Positions 23,965-35,264 of a stretch of DNA of 64,000 nt are shown piece after piece. This stretch comes from Phylloscopus collybita (lineage: Eukaryota; Chordata; Aves; Passeriformes; Phylloscopidae). The DNA lies in the NCBI GenBank assembly GCA_027886175.1, contig JAJNNQ010000023.1:6837001-6901000 (forward strand). The letters run 5' to 3'. Position 1 is the stretch's first letter. Each line of letters begins with the position of its first letter. Below the pieces are notes generated by a model, which saw only the letters and a list, made by a program, of their open reading frames with translations, made no database searches and was not told where the DNA came from. A program made the position numbers and the translations under genes.

Positions 23965-24135
23965 CAGAATCCCAGCATCATCCAGGCTGGACGTGAATCC
24001 AGGACTGGATCTAACCTGTGCCCCATTCCCACCTTGTCCTCAGCCCAGATGGGGACTCCAAACGTCCCTGGGCAGCTCCTTCTAACACCTGACCACCCTT
24101 TCAGGAAGGAATTCCCCCCGAATTGTTCCCAACGC
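23965..24135 (-). mobile_element. CR1 LINE fragment (older subfamily)
   Basis: Read on the plus strand as the CR1 reverse complement: ACAGAATCCCAGCATCATCC at one end, then GGGACTCCAAACGTCCCTGG, GCAGCTCCTTCTAACACCTG and ACCACCCTTTCAGGAAGGAA. It is diverged and 5'-truncated. Confidence 0.75.
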
Positions 24136-24139
24136 GTCT

Positions 24140-25475
24140 CCAGCTGTACACACAGATCAGGGTGTCCCCACGCCGCTCCCGGGCTGGTGGCACCGCCGGC
24201 ACCGTGCTGCCGCTGGTTTGTTCTTCCAGCCCCCGTGTCCCTCGGAACAGCGATCGTGCCTGGGGGCAGAGGTGGGAGCTGGCAGAGGGAACAGGAGACA
24301 GGACAGGACGCGTTCACTGGAGATTCGGGGCACAAACTGCAGCAGGAATTGATTTCTCCCCCAGTTTATGGGAATTTCTGCCCCCGGTGCAGAGCAGAAA
24401 GGTGGATTGCCCTCTCTGCCGTGTGCTGGGACCATTTATCCCTACCAGGGACAGGAATCTCTCCCCAGTCTCTCCCTATTTCCTTCTTTTTTCCCCTTTC
24501 ACTCTCATTTTCCTCCTTGCTCGGATCTCCCTGCAGGAGCCGATCAATCCGCTCCTAACGCGGCTCCCCCGGCCTCACCCACCAGCCCGGCACCACCGCA
24601 CCGAGCACCCCGAGCTTCCCGGGCAATCTGGGGCCCAAACCGGCCCGTCTGGAGGCTCCGTCCTCTTTTCTCCGTCTCTTCCCCTTTTGTTCCGTGTTGG
24701 TGGAGGACAAAGGCAGGCGCAGGCTGAGGGGGGAACGGGCAGCCGAGGCAGAGCTGCATCCCAACAAACAAAGCGCCTGTTTTCATGGAAATGCCCCGGA
24801 AAGGAGGCGGCAAATTTGGAAAAGGAGGAGCTCAGGGCTGGGGAAAGGTCCGGGGAGTTGAGTTCAGCGTTGGCGTCGTGGTGTGGCCAGAGCAGGGAGA
24901 AGAAGGGGAACTGGGTTGGAAGTTTTCCTGCAGGCACTGTTTGAAGCTCTGGAATACAGATAGATATTTTTAATTAGGATCCTGCCTGGGCAGAGCACCC
25001 AGACGGGAGCCAGGAGCAGCGTCTGGATGGGGAGGGGCTCCTGCTTTGCCTCCAGTTGTTTGGGGGGACACTGAGAAGCTGGAGCCAGGGGTGACACCCC
25101 AATGTCGCCCCCTCTCGTCCTCAGAGAGGGCACAGGCCGGCATGTGGGGTGCTGTGTACTGTCCCCACGTGTCCCTCACATGTCCCCTTGATGTCCCCAA
25201 AGCCACGGGCAGTCACCAACAGTGACTCAGCGATGACACCTGACACATCCAGGACCTGATGGGATGCAGGGAGCCCCCCACCCATGGGTGCTGGAGGAGG
25301 GGTGCCGTGGGTGGGCAGCCCCAGACGGGCCCAGACCAGGGTGGCCCCGGTGGGTGCTGGCACCACGGGACACAGAGCGGGCAGTGTGTGACACGGGTGG
25401 GTGACAACCGTGGTGGCACCGCTGGGTGAGGACAGAGCAGCTCCCTGTCACCTCTCTGGGCTCCAGCCGAATTTG
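24140..25475. other. Desert segment, no gene seen
   Basis: GC-rich sequence with one short AT island at about 24950-24982 (AGATAGATATTTTTAATTAG). No coding exon, tRNA or clear repeat was recognised. Confidence 0.5.
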
Positions 25476-25479
25476 GTGT

Positions 25480-25690
25480 CATCCTGCAGAGGAAGATTAT
25501 GGTAATTTTCCTCCCCCCTTACGCATAATTTTCCGACCGGGCTGCAGCAGCGGCTGTGGGAGAGGCTGGGTGATGGGAATGTCATCTGCGATTCCATTAT
25601 CTCCTCCTGCCTCCCTGCTTTCTTTTCCTTGTGAAACCTTCATCAAAATCTGTCGATCTAATTAGGACAATTACAGCGCGAGGACAGCTG
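25480..25690. promoter_or_regulatory. Candidate conserved non-coding element
   Basis: Contains GATTATGGTAATTTTCC, CGCATAATTTTCC, GATTCCATTATCTCC, CATCAAAATCTGTCGATC and TAATTAGGACAATTACAGC. The mix of TAAT cores with TCF-like CATCAAA is enhancer-like; function is inferred. Confidence 0.45.
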
Positions 25691-25699
25691 AAACCCGCC

Positions 25700-26765
25700 C
25701 AGAGCCGCAGCGGCGAGAGGGGCCACCAGGGTCTGGGGGCTTTGATGGGTTTTTTGGGATTCCTTTGGCTCTGCAGGGAGATGGATGGGATCAGCGGGTC
25801 CCAGCCCCATGTGCCGCTTTCCCGGCCTTGGTTTTGGGGTGCACGGCCCCAAGAGGATGGAAGTGACCTCAAAGGGGTCCTCATGGCTGTGTCCTGCCAG
25901 GGGACACGATGACACCTCTGCATCCCACCCCGCTGCCTGTCACGAGCTGCAGGGCTCTCAGCACCTCGCTGGGGGCAGCTGCCACCCCTGCCAGTGGCAC
26001 ACGTTGTCCCTCATCCCCGGGGGTCCCGGCGGTGCCGCTCGGCGAGGGGGGCCCCGTGCGCTGCAGCTCCCGGATCCTCATTGGTATTCCAGGGGCGCGC
26101 CGTGGCAGCTGGCGGGATGGGAGCGGAGTGACAGCGGTGACAGGTAACGCCAGCCACGGCGACAGCGGCAGCCGGCGGGTTGGCAGCCAGGCCGCTGCTC
26201 GGCTGGGCTCCGGAGCAGCGTCTCCGTGCCGGGATGTGCCGTGGGAGGATTGGCAGCGCCCCGGGGGTGGATGCTCCGGGGTGGGTGGGAGATGCCCACC
26301 CCGGGGTGCTGGGGATGCTCCACCAGCCCCGGGCACAGCGGCAGCACAGAGGACAGGGCTCGCTGGAATCCAGATCCACGTCCCCACGGTGGAATCACGG
26401 GGAGGATGGAGAGAGCCCCGGGGGTGGATGTCCCGGCATCCAGCCCCCTGAGCTCTGCTGTGGGCGCAGCAATGTCACCCTGGGGATGCTCCAGCAGCCA
26501 CGGGGACGGCGGCAGCGAGGGCACAGCTCCGCCGGGACCCGGCTGGGATGTGCCGCTGGAGGACAGGGACACCCCCGGGGGTGCGCCAGCCCCCTGAGCT
26601 CTGCTGTGGGTGCAGCGATGCTCACCCCGGGGAGCTGCGGATGCTCCGAGCGGCCCCTCGTGCCACACCAAGACGGGGACAAAAAGCCGGGCGGGGACAT
26701 TCTGCGACCCTGCACCCATCCCGGGGGGGCGCGGAAAGGGAGGGACACGGCGGGCAGAGCCGGCT
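25700..26765. other. GC-rich desert segment
   Basis: Imperfect repetition of CCCCGGGGGTGGATG and CCAGCCCCCTGAGCTCTGCT words at about 26260-26640 (an old local duplication, period about 170-180 bp). It gives long open frames on both strands without domains. No gene is called. Confidence 0.5.
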
Positions 26766-26769
26766 GCAC

Positions 26770-26965
26770 GGGCAATTAAGGGAAGTGCCAATTGTCAGCG
26801 CCGGTGATTAACGCTGCTCCAAATCCGCATGAATATTAACGGCCGACACGGCCCAGGCTCCCGCGCCATGAATTCTGGATGAATCTTAAGATAAATCGTT
26901 TGGATAACTTAGCGGCAGCTGTACTCCCTCGTCACCCACTGCCTCCCAAAATCAGCTCACGTCAG
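26770..26965. promoter_or_regulatory. Candidate conserved non-coding element with POU/homeodomain words
   Basis: GGCAATTAAGGG, CCAATTGTCAG, GTGATTAACG, GCATGAATATTAACGG and TTAAGATAAATCG lie within about 120 bp. GCATGAATATTAA resembles class III/IV POU sites. Regulatory role is inferred. Confidence 0.5.
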
Positions 26966-27577
26966 GCGAGAAGGAGCCGGCACAGACCAGGAATCGCCGC
27001 TGGGAATCGCTGCTGGGGGCTGGAGAGGGAGAGCCGGGGAGAGCGGGGTGCCCAGGGCTCCCCAGAGGCGAAGGCAAAGGCTCCGCGGCTCTGGCGCCTT
27101 CCCAGGAGCTGGTGACAAGTCCTGTCACTCGCCACACTGCTGTTGTCTTTGCAGGGAGAAATTTGCTTTGCCTCGGGGGCTCCTTCCCTGAGGGGTGGCA
27201 TTTGTCACCGGCGTTATGGATGCGGCGCATCCCCTCTCCTGACACCACATCCCCATTAGCAGGAGCACGTCCCGCTCCTCCAGCCCTGCCTTGAGCATCT
27301 CCAGGCTCAGGTGCAGAGATCCATCTTCCCGGCGGGGACCGGCCCCGGCCCCGGCCCCGCTTCCCATTGGCATTCAGCCGCCGCGCCGGCCGCGTGCTCC
27401 CGGTCCAAATGCAGCCGAGCCGCCGCCACGTCCTCGGGGGCCGGGGCCTTGATTGCATCCTTGTGCTTCCATAAATCAGCCCGGGGAGCCTGGCAGCGCG
27501 AGGGGGGGAATGGCAATGTCACAGGCAGGGGACGAGCACAGCCGTGGCACTGGGGTAGGATGCAGAGACCACCCTGT

Positions 27578-27955
27578 GCCTGGAATGGGATGGGATGGGA
27601 TGGGATGCAGGGACCAGGATCACCCTGTGCCTGGGATGGGATGTAGGGATCAGCATCACCCTGTCCCTTGGATGGGATGTAGGGACCATCTGTCCTTGGG
27701 ATGGGATGTAGGGATCAGCATCACCCTATTCTGGGGATGGGCTGCAGGGATCAGCACCACCCTGTCCCTGGGATGGGATGTAGGGATCAGCACCACCCTG
27801 TCCCCAGGATGGAATGTAGGGATCACCCTGTTCCTAGGATGGGATGTAGGGATCAGCACCACCCTGTCCCTGGGATGGGATGTAGGGATCAGCACCACCC
27901 TGTCCCTGGGATGGGATGTAGGGATCACCCGGGATGTCCCTGGGATGGGATGCAT
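27578..27955. repeat. 36-bp minisatellite
   Basis: About nine imperfect copies of a 36-bp unit built on GGGATGGGATGTAGGGATCA followed by GCACCACCCTGTCCCT. Some units lack the GCACCA part. Because 36 is a multiple of three, one frame stays open across the array and translates as repeated GMGCRDQHHPVP; this is not evidence of a gene. Confidence 0.95.
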
Positions 27956-28244
27956 GCTGGCATGCCGGCCATGCATTTCCCAGGAACAGAACAGCTTCTC
28001 CCATCCAGCACCTACAGCCTGGGGCACCTTTGTGTCTTGTGGTGTCCAGGGATGGTGCTGGAGCTGGCACCTGCCTCGATGCCCTCCGGATGTCCAGGTT
28101 TGGGCAGCCTCAAGGGGTTTCCCCGTTGCTTCCCTTTCTTTCTCCTCCTCCCCTCTGCCAGCCATGGCTCTGCAGAGTCCTGTCACAGCCCCTGGGTGAC
28201 CTGCCGTGGCACGGTGCCCGTGGAAAGCTGCAAACCCGACCCTC

Positions 28245-28405
28245 AGCTGCCAAAACGCCGTCAGAAAAATCAGGAAATCAGGTGCAAATGGCAAGAGGAG
28301 ATTAACGGGAGAGGAGCGATTGAATCAGGGGCCATTAACAGATTAAATCATTACACGGAATCAGATCAGCGCACAAATAATATGAATAATAAACGTGGCT
28401 CAGGG
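28245..28405. promoter_or_regulatory. Candidate conserved non-coding element with AATCA/GATTA spacing
   Basis: At least eight AATCA/GATTA/ATTA cores lie in 130 bp, including GAGATTAACGG, GATTGAATCAGG, CATTAACAGATTAAATCATT and CGGAATCAGATC, followed by ATAATATGAATAATAAACG. OTX/PITX- or HOX-like composition; function is inferred. Confidence 0.5.
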
Positions 28406-28969
28406 GCAGCAGCTCCTGCTTCCACTTTATCTCAGCCAGCAGGCAAGGGCTGGGGACTGCCACCACCCACATGGGCCAGGGACAGAGGACACATGGAAGA
28501 GCTCCGGGGTTGGGGACAATGACACCAAATGTGCCAGTGTGACCTGCCTCTTTCTGCGGGTCCCTTTTGGGGTCCAGGCTCACCCCACCAGCATCCTGCT
28601 CACTCCAGTGAGGCCTTGCAGCCTCCACAGCCCCAGCAGGGCTGCACGGAGCACCCTGAGCCGCTCTCCTCATCCAGCCTTTCCTTCTCCTCCAAATCTC
28701 CTTCCCTGTTGCATTTCCTTCCCTGCCCAGGTTCCCCTCTGGAGAAGGGGAGCAGCCACGTCCCTGCTCTGCTCTGGGGGGTTCAAAAGCAGTGCAGACA
28801 CGTCAATAAAAGGCTCCAAACAACGGGAAAATGTCTTTTCTCCCCAGCTTAATTTCATTCCTGTCACCAAAAATCCCAAGGAGCTGGAAAGAAAGCCTGA
28901 GCAGCCTCTGCACGGGCACAGGGAGGGGGTCGAGTCCTCCCTCGGCTGCCACAGGGTTAATTCACATCT

Positions 28970-29200
28970 CAGAGCCGTCACATTTATTCTGCTGGCAAAT
29001 CCTTTCTTCCCTAAATTCCTGCTTGCCCAGGAAGGCTGGAGAAAGTCTGAGCTGCCTCGGCAACACCTGGGAACGAGTATTATTATGTGGTGTGACAAGG
29101 TTTGATGAATTCCTGTGTGCCTGGGGGAAGGGACTAAGTAGGTGAATGAAGTGCGAATATTCTCCGTGACAATCAATACCCTCGATTGAGCCGTCTCCGC
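28970..29200. promoter_or_regulatory. Candidate conserved non-coding element
   Basis: AT-richer block with CACATTTATTCTGC, GAGTATTATTATGTGGTGTG, the 12-mer AATGAAGTGCGA at 29145-29156 and GACAATCAATACCCTCGATTG. No ORF is plausible. Confidence 0.45.
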
Positions 29201-29204
29201 AGAT

Positions 29205-29600
29205 GTGACATTTGGATTTCACTTCCTTGGACAGACACGCTGGATTTATGTCCTCGGAAAGCGGAAACAGCAGGGAGTGAAGGGCTGGAAGTGGCTGGCA
29301 TGGCGTGGGCACAGGGCTGGGGTCATTGGTTGGGGTTATGGAGATGGGCTGGTGGATTTGGGATGATGGGTTTGGGGTGATGGATTTGGGTGATTGGTTG
29401 GGGATGTGGAACTGGGGTTGTGGGTCAGGGTTATGGAGCTGAGATGATGGGTTGGGGTGAAGAATTGGGGTCAGATATGACATTTGGATTTTACTTCCTT
29501 GGATGGACTCACTGGATTTATGTCCTCAGAAAGCGGAAATGGCAGGGAGTGAAGGGCTGGAAGTGGCTGGCACGGGGTGGGCACAGGGCTGGGGTGGGGT
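29205..29600. repeat. Duplicated ~120-bp block, period about 268 bp
   Basis: Copy 1 at about 29206-29330 and copy 2 at about 29474-29600 share GACATTTGGATTT, ACTTCCTTGGA, GGATTTATGTCCTC, GAAAGCGGAAA, GGCAGGGAGTGAAGGGCTGG and GTGGGCACAGGGCTGGGGT with about 90% identity. The space between is filled by the start of the GGGTTGGGGTGAT minisatellite. Confidence 0.9.
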
Positions 29601-29885
29601 GTGAGGGGTTGGGGATGATGGGTTGGGGTCGTTGGTTGGGGTGATTGGTTTGGGATGTGGAACTAGAATGATGGGTTGGGATGGAGAATTGGGGTCATGG
29701 GTCAGGGTTATGGAATGGGGTTGATGGGTTGGGGTGAAGAATTGGGGTCATGGGTTGGGATTATGGAATGGGGGTGATGGGTTGTGATGAAGAATTGGGG
29801 TCATGGGTCAGGGTTATGGAGCTGGGCTGACAGATCTGTGGTGGAGTGTTTGGGAGCGATGGGTTGGGATAATGATTTGGGGAGA
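29330..29885. repeat. GATGGGTTGGGGTGA minisatellite
   Basis: Irregular units of about 15-30 bp built on GATGGGTTGGGGTGAAG, AATTGGGGTCATGGGT and CAGGGTTATGGA. The plus strand is almost free of C runs, giving strong G/T strand skew. Confidence 0.85.
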
Positions 29886-30224
29886 TGGTCTGGGGTGGTG
29901 GGACTGATGCCACAGACCTTGCAGGGAGACCTTTTCCAGGGAGAGGGCTGTGCTGGGCCCCATTCTGGAACTGCAGCTGCTGAAAGGGAAAGAGGAGGCT
30001 GGAGCAGGGGCACCCTGGCGGTGGGAGCCATTTATCATCAAATCCCACCCTGGATCCCCCCAGCCGCCACCCCAGGACCCCTGGCTGTCCTTCCCTCAGT
30101 GTCCCCCAATCCCAGCCCCCCACATCCCACCGAGGCTCCGGGATTCCCGTCACATCCCGCAGCCCCGGAGCTGCTGCCTCATGCCCGGCACGGCCATTTG
30201 TTTGTGCTGGTTTCAGGCAGACTG

Positions 30225-30430
30225 ATGGTTTTAATGGCACATAATCATTTTTCAGGAGTCATTTGATGCCACTAATCATGGCTGTGATCCGGCACGCCGG
30301 GATGTGTAATGACAACGCTGAACAGGAAAAATGGCACTCGGATCCCGCACTCTTCCCGCTCTAATCTATATTTTACCACATCTTTCTACCTAATGATACT
30401 TATAACTGTTAATAAATGACTACTTAGCCA
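30225..30430. promoter_or_regulatory. Candidate conserved non-coding element
   Basis: GGTTTTAATGGCACATAATC, CACTAATCATGGC, GTGTAATGACAACG and CTAATGATACTTATAACTG lie in a long AT-rich island, ending in GTTAATAAATGACTACTTAG. Regulatory role is inferred. Confidence 0.5.
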
Positions 30431-30860
30431 CTTTCTTTCTTTTTTTTTTCTTTTTTCTTTTTTCTTTTTTTTTTTTGGTAGCAGTGGGCGATAAAATAAT
30501 TCTGGATTAAAATATCAGAATGGGAAAAGGAAGTGGGGGGTCAAGTTCTGGCCTGGGCATTGGAAGGAGCTCATGCGCCGGGAAGTTCAGAGAGGCTTTC
30601 GCTGCTCAGAAGTTTATGGGCTCTGGGTTAAAATAACAACTGTTAAAAAAGAAAAAAAAAAAAAAAAAGGTAAAATAAACCATTTTAAAATGAAATTTCC
30701 TCACTGCAGGAAGAGGATCCTCCTGGCAAGGTGCCCAACATCTTCAGGATGAATTATCATGCCATTCCTCACACTCCAACTCATTTCATTGCAAAATTAA
30801 AGAGAATCTGGCTTTTTTTTTTTTTTTTTTTTTTTTTAATAGAATTTTTTTAACATGGGG
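30430..30860. repeat. Poly-T and poly-A tracts
   Basis: T-rich tract at about 30436-30476, A-rich tract at about 30641-30668 and a T-tract at about 30811-30838. The sequence between is AT-rich with no ORF. Confidence 0.85.
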
Positions 30861-30927
30861 TCTTCCCTGAGCTGCACAAAGTCAAGGATCACAGACAGGG
30901 AATGAACTTGAATGGAGCTTTGGGGGT

Positions 30928-31035
30928 TCCCTTCCCTTCCCTTCCCTTCCCTTCCCTTCCCTTCCCTTCCCTTCCCTTCCCTTCCCTTCCCTTCCCTTCC
31001 CTTCCCTTCCCTTCCCTTCCCTTCCCTTCCCTTCC
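30928..31035. repeat. (CCCTT)n microsatellite
   Basis: About 21 perfect copies of the pentamer; purine-pyrimidine strand asymmetric. Confidence 0.98.
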
Positions 31036-31295
31036 TCCAAGGATATAAAACTTGGCATTCTCTTTTTTATTACTTTTATTCTTTTTCCTCCTTTTCCCTC
31101 CACTTCCTTTTTTTCCCCTCCCTCCCTCCTCAGAAGCAGCAACTCACTCTGATGGTGACAGGAGTGAGGTCCTTTACCACTCCATGGAGTCACCAGGTCC
31201 CCTCCATCCATCATCCTAAGTTAATTAGAATGTAATTACTCATGGATTCCTCCCTCATTATTCTTATCCCCCAATATCCCAGGATTTCCCGGGGT

Positions 31296-31388
31296 GTGGA
31301 TTCCCTGGGATGAGGATTCCCTGGGATGAGGATTCCCTGGGATGAGGGTTCCCTGGGATGAGGATTCCCTGGGATGAGGGTTCCCCAC
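31296..31388. repeat. 16-bp tandem repeat
   Basis: About 5.5 copies of GGATTCCCTGGGATGA with one-base variants. Confidence 0.95.
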
Positions 31389-31461
31389 CTGGATGCCCAG
31401 GGAGATCCCAGGCAGAGCCCAGCCTTGGGGCGCATCTGTCCTGGTGATCCCAGATTTATGC

Positions 31462-31592
31462 TGGGTTGGATGGGGCTTGGAGCAACCTGGGGCAGTGGGA
31501 GATGTCCCTGCCCATGATAGGGGGTGGAATGGGAGAAGCTTTAAAGTCTCCCCCAACCCAAAAGGTTCAATGATTCCAGGACTCCATGATCA
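31462..31592 (+). mobile_element. CR1 LINE 3' end
   Basis: GGATGGGGCTTGGAGCAACC, GATGTCCCTGCCCATGATAG, AGAAGCTTTAAAGTC and CCCCAACCCAAAAGGTTC, ending in diverged ATTC-type tail units (ATGATTCC, ACTCCATG). Confidence 0.9.
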
Positions 31593-32169
31593 CTCACCTT
31601 GCTCCGTCAGCAGAGGCAGCGTCCAGGTGAGGGGATGACCTGTGGGACCCCCTGGATCTGACCTGGAGCTCATTCCCCACCCTTGCCCCCCTGCTCTGGC
31701 CCCATCTCTGCCCTCAGAGCTCCCTGGGAGGTTTTTCCTTCTCTGAAGGAACCGACCAAAGCTCTCCTGCTCCTCTGTCGTGCTCTCTGGCGCTTGGATG
31801 ATCCCATCAATCACAGAGGTGGCAGGAGCCAGGCAGGCTCAGAGGGGGAGGCGAGCGATCCTTGCTGGTGCAGGAGAGATGGATCCAGCCTCAGTGCCCT
31901 GTTTGCACCGGGAAAACCTCCCCAAAACCTCCCAGGGGATGGGACACCCCAGCCTGCATCCCTGCTGGTCTCACAGGACTCTGGTGACACATCCCAGTGG
32001 CATTGCCAGGTCCCCCCAAAACACACGGCTCTCCCCCAGCACGACCAGGCCCTAGCTGGGAAATCCCCTTTGGTTTTCCCTCCTTTTCCTCCCCCAGAGG
32101 CAATTTGGCCCTGCAAAGTTGTCACAGGTACCTGCACATCCCACAGCTCCCCCAGCCGACGCTTTGGTG

Positions 32170-32390
32170 CATCCCAGGATTGTCCTGGGATTGTCCCAGG
32201 ATTGTTCCAGAATTGTCCCAGAATTGTCCCAGAATTGTCCCAGAATGTCTCAGGGTTGTCCCAGGTTTGTCCCGGGATTGTCCCAGAATGTTCCAGGATT
32301 GTCCCAGAATCGTCCCAGAATTGTCTCAGAATTGTCCCAGGATTGTCCCAGGATTGTCCCAGGACTGTCCCAGGACTGTCCCCAGAGCCC
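32170..32390. repeat. 11-bp minisatellite
   Basis: About twenty copies of GATTGTCCCAG/AATTGTCCCAG with point variants. Confidence 0.95.
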
Positions 32391-32756
32391 GGTGCTGGCA
32401 GCTCAGGCTGTCAGCTCAGGAATCTCCCGATGGATCCGGGGGGGACGGGGCTGTTTGGCCCCCTCAGTGCCCGGCTCGGCTCTCATCTGCCGGCCTCGCC
32501 ATCTGCTCCATGCTGCAGACGTGGGGACACAGCCAGTGCCACCTGTGCTCGTCCTCCAGGATGGTGGCCACTGGTTTGGTGTCCCTTGAAGAGCTGGCAC
32601 GTGGCTCTGTGTCCCCCTGGGACCCCATCCTTCCCCTGTGCCCTTCGGGGATGTGTCACTGTCCCCACCGCTGGCAGCACCGGGGCTTTGCTGGAAAACA
32701 CATTTGTAATTATTTAAAAAGAAGGCTCAGGCTATTTTGAGCTCTTTTGTGTTTGG

Positions 32757-32885
32757 TTGTTTTTTTTTTTTGGTTTTTTTTTTTTTTGGTGTTTTTGTTT
32801 TTGTTTTTGTTTTGTGTTGTTTTGTGGGGGTTTTTTTGGTTTTTTTTTTTTTGGTTGGTTGTTTTTTTTGGTGTTATCTTTTAAA
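32757..32885. repeat. T/G-rich low-complexity tract
   Basis: Long T-runs separated by GG or GTG. The reverse strand is an A/C tract giving a lysine/asparagine-rich spurious frame. Confidence 0.95.
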
Positions 32886-33399
32886 AAATTCTGTTTGTAG
32901 CAGGTTTCCCTCCCCTGGGAAGGTGGCAAGAGGTGTCCCCACCAGGGGGAAGAGGACAGGGACCTGTAGGATCCCATCAGTGACTGGAGACAAGCAGGTT
33001 GGAGGGTGACAGTGACTCCAGCCCTAATAAATCACGGTGACACCATTACATGGGGCCACGTCACATCTCAGCAGCCACCTAATTAAAAACTGGAATAAAA
33101 CAGGACAGGAAAATTACTTAATTTGGGTGTCTCTGCATTGCTCATCCAGGGACAGTTCTCTGTGGGAGGGAGTGTTTGTTTGATCCCAATTAGGCTCCAG
33201 ATTGGAACAGGGATGGGGACAGCTTGCTGTCCTGGTGACCTGGGACACTGTGACCCTGCAAAGGGGGCTGCTGGTCCCACGGGGATTTTTTTCCACTCAT
33301 TCTTTTATTTTTAGCCCAACCTTCAAACTGGACCCAAAGTGGCTGTTTACAGCCCTGCCAGGACCTTGGGGTGTCACCAGCAGGTTTTTGGGTGGTGGG

Positions 33400-33605
33400 A
33401 TGCTCACAGCTCTGGATGAACTGGGTGGGGCTGGCACAGGGCTTGGGGACATTGAGGGACAGGGTTTGGGAATGTCATGACACAGAACTTGGGGACATGG
33501 TGACACAGGGACTGATGCTGTGGCACAGGGCTTGGGGCATCTTGAAGCTGAGCTTGGGGACATTGTGGCACAGGACTCAGGGACATCAGGGCACAGAACT
33601 TGGAT
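33400..33605. repeat. Degenerate GGCACAGGGCTTGGGGACAT minisatellite
   Basis: About nine imperfect units of 20-30 bp (GGCACAGGGCTTGGGGACAT, GGGACATTGTGGCACAGGAC). Confidence 0.75.
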
Positions 33606-34129
33606 TAAAACACAAATTCCTGCCCGGCTTTGCTGGTTCTCATCCAGACTTGTTCGCCAATTTTTCTGTGAGAGGAAAAATTTCCATAACGGGCCCCTGG
33701 GGAATGGCTGGAACAGGAGCCCAAACATCCCTGATCAGCCCCTTCTGCCACAATTATCTCCTGCTTTACTTCTCCTAAGGAAAATTAAACCATCAATAGG
33801 ATCAGGAAGCTCCAGTGCCTTCCCCCTGCCAGGATCTCCCTGTGTCACCCTGGTAATTTTTCCTAACGCCCTGGAAAGTGGAGGGTAGAGGCACCCAGAC
33901 CCCTCAAGGGGGAAAATGTGGGATCTGTCTTTGGAGGAGCAGGGAAGGGAGGTGGGAGCCTGATCTGCAGTGAGGAGAACACAAACCCTTTCATGTGGCG
34001 CTGTGGAAAGGGAATGAAAGTCTCCTGGATGATTCCAGGGAGACAATCCAGCCCTGCCCTCCTGATCCCCCTCTTGTGATAAAAGCTTTGGGGCAGCTTG
34101 GGAGAGTAGAATTCCAGGGATGTGGGCAC

Positions 34130-34315
34130 AGCAGCATCCCTGCTGTCCCATGGATGGGGAATTCCTGGCATGTCCCCGGTTGTCCCAGCATCTCCTGGCA
34201 TGACACAGCATTTCCCAGCATTTCTGGGCATCTCCTGGCACATCCCAGCACATCCCAGCCTCTCTGGGCATCTCATGTCCCAGCATGTCCCAGATTCTCC
34301 CAGCAGGGCCCAGGG
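34130..34315. repeat. CCCAGCATNTCC-type degenerate minisatellite
   Basis: About fifteen units of 10-13 bp related to CCCAGCATCTCCTGG. Confidence 0.75.
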
Positions 34316-35260
34316 CTCCCCCAAACCTCCCTTGCCAGTGGTTTAGTTTGGGGGGTACAGGGAACGTGGCTCCTTTTGGGATGGCAGCGGCAGCATTCCG
34401 AGCACTCGGTGCCATCCTCAGCCCCCGTGGCCACGGCTGCTGCTCCCAACCAGCAGCTCCAGAAAATCTCCAGGAATTGTCTTCAGATTTGGGTGATTTT
34501 CTGCTGGTTTGGAGCAGAGCCATGAGCCTGGGATGGGAGGTGCTCGAGTGAGCGATTTTCCATGCAGATCATTCCCTAATTAAACCACATCCCGAGTGGC
34601 TGCCTGTGAGCTGGGAGCGCCGGGAAGGCGACAGCTTCCCGGGATGTGGGATGTGCCCCCGCCAGCCCCCGCTGGCCCCTGCCAAGCCTGGAGCTGATCC
34701 AGTCTCACTGAGGGAAAACTGGAATCCAGCTGCCATGGTCGTGCGAGGAAGAGGCAGGGACGGAGCAGAGCCAACCCTGACCCTTCCACATCTGGAAAAT
34801 CCCTTTGAGTTTCCATCTTTCCCATTAAAACTCCTGCAGGAGCATCATCAGCTGCTTGGGGCGATGTCAATCCACCCTGGACATGGGTGGATGTTCAGGA
34901 CAGGGATGAGTCCATCCAAGCACCCAGAGGGTGGAGGAGCTTTATCAGGCCTGCTCCTTCCTGGGAGGTGGAGATGTGGCTGCCAGCCCCAGGTGTCCCC
35001 ACCCGTGTCCCACCCCAAACTCCTTGGAATTTCAGACCCCTACAGGAGCCTCCCACTCCCACCCACCCCTTCCTAGGGGGGCATGGCACGACCTCAGTGG
35101 TGCAGGGACACGTCCCTGCTGGAGATGCCACCACATCTCTGCATGGCTGTGTCCCCAAGGGGTGGGCACGGGGGTCAGGTGAGGGACATGACGTCCCTGG
35201 GCTCAGGGAGCACCACTGGCTGCTGCTGGCGCGGAGCCGGGCGCACGGAGGAAGGGGCTG
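34315..35260. other. Desert segment, no gene seen
   Basis: GC-rich sequence with short AT islands (for example CATTCCCTAATTAAACC at about 34570). No coding exon was recognised on either strand. Confidence 0.5.
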
Positions 35261-35264
35261 CACG

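Noticed and set aside
27453..28199. 248-codon frame with GMGCRDQHHPVP repeats
   Set aside because: It is a translation of the 36-bp minisatellite; the period being a multiple of three keeps it open.
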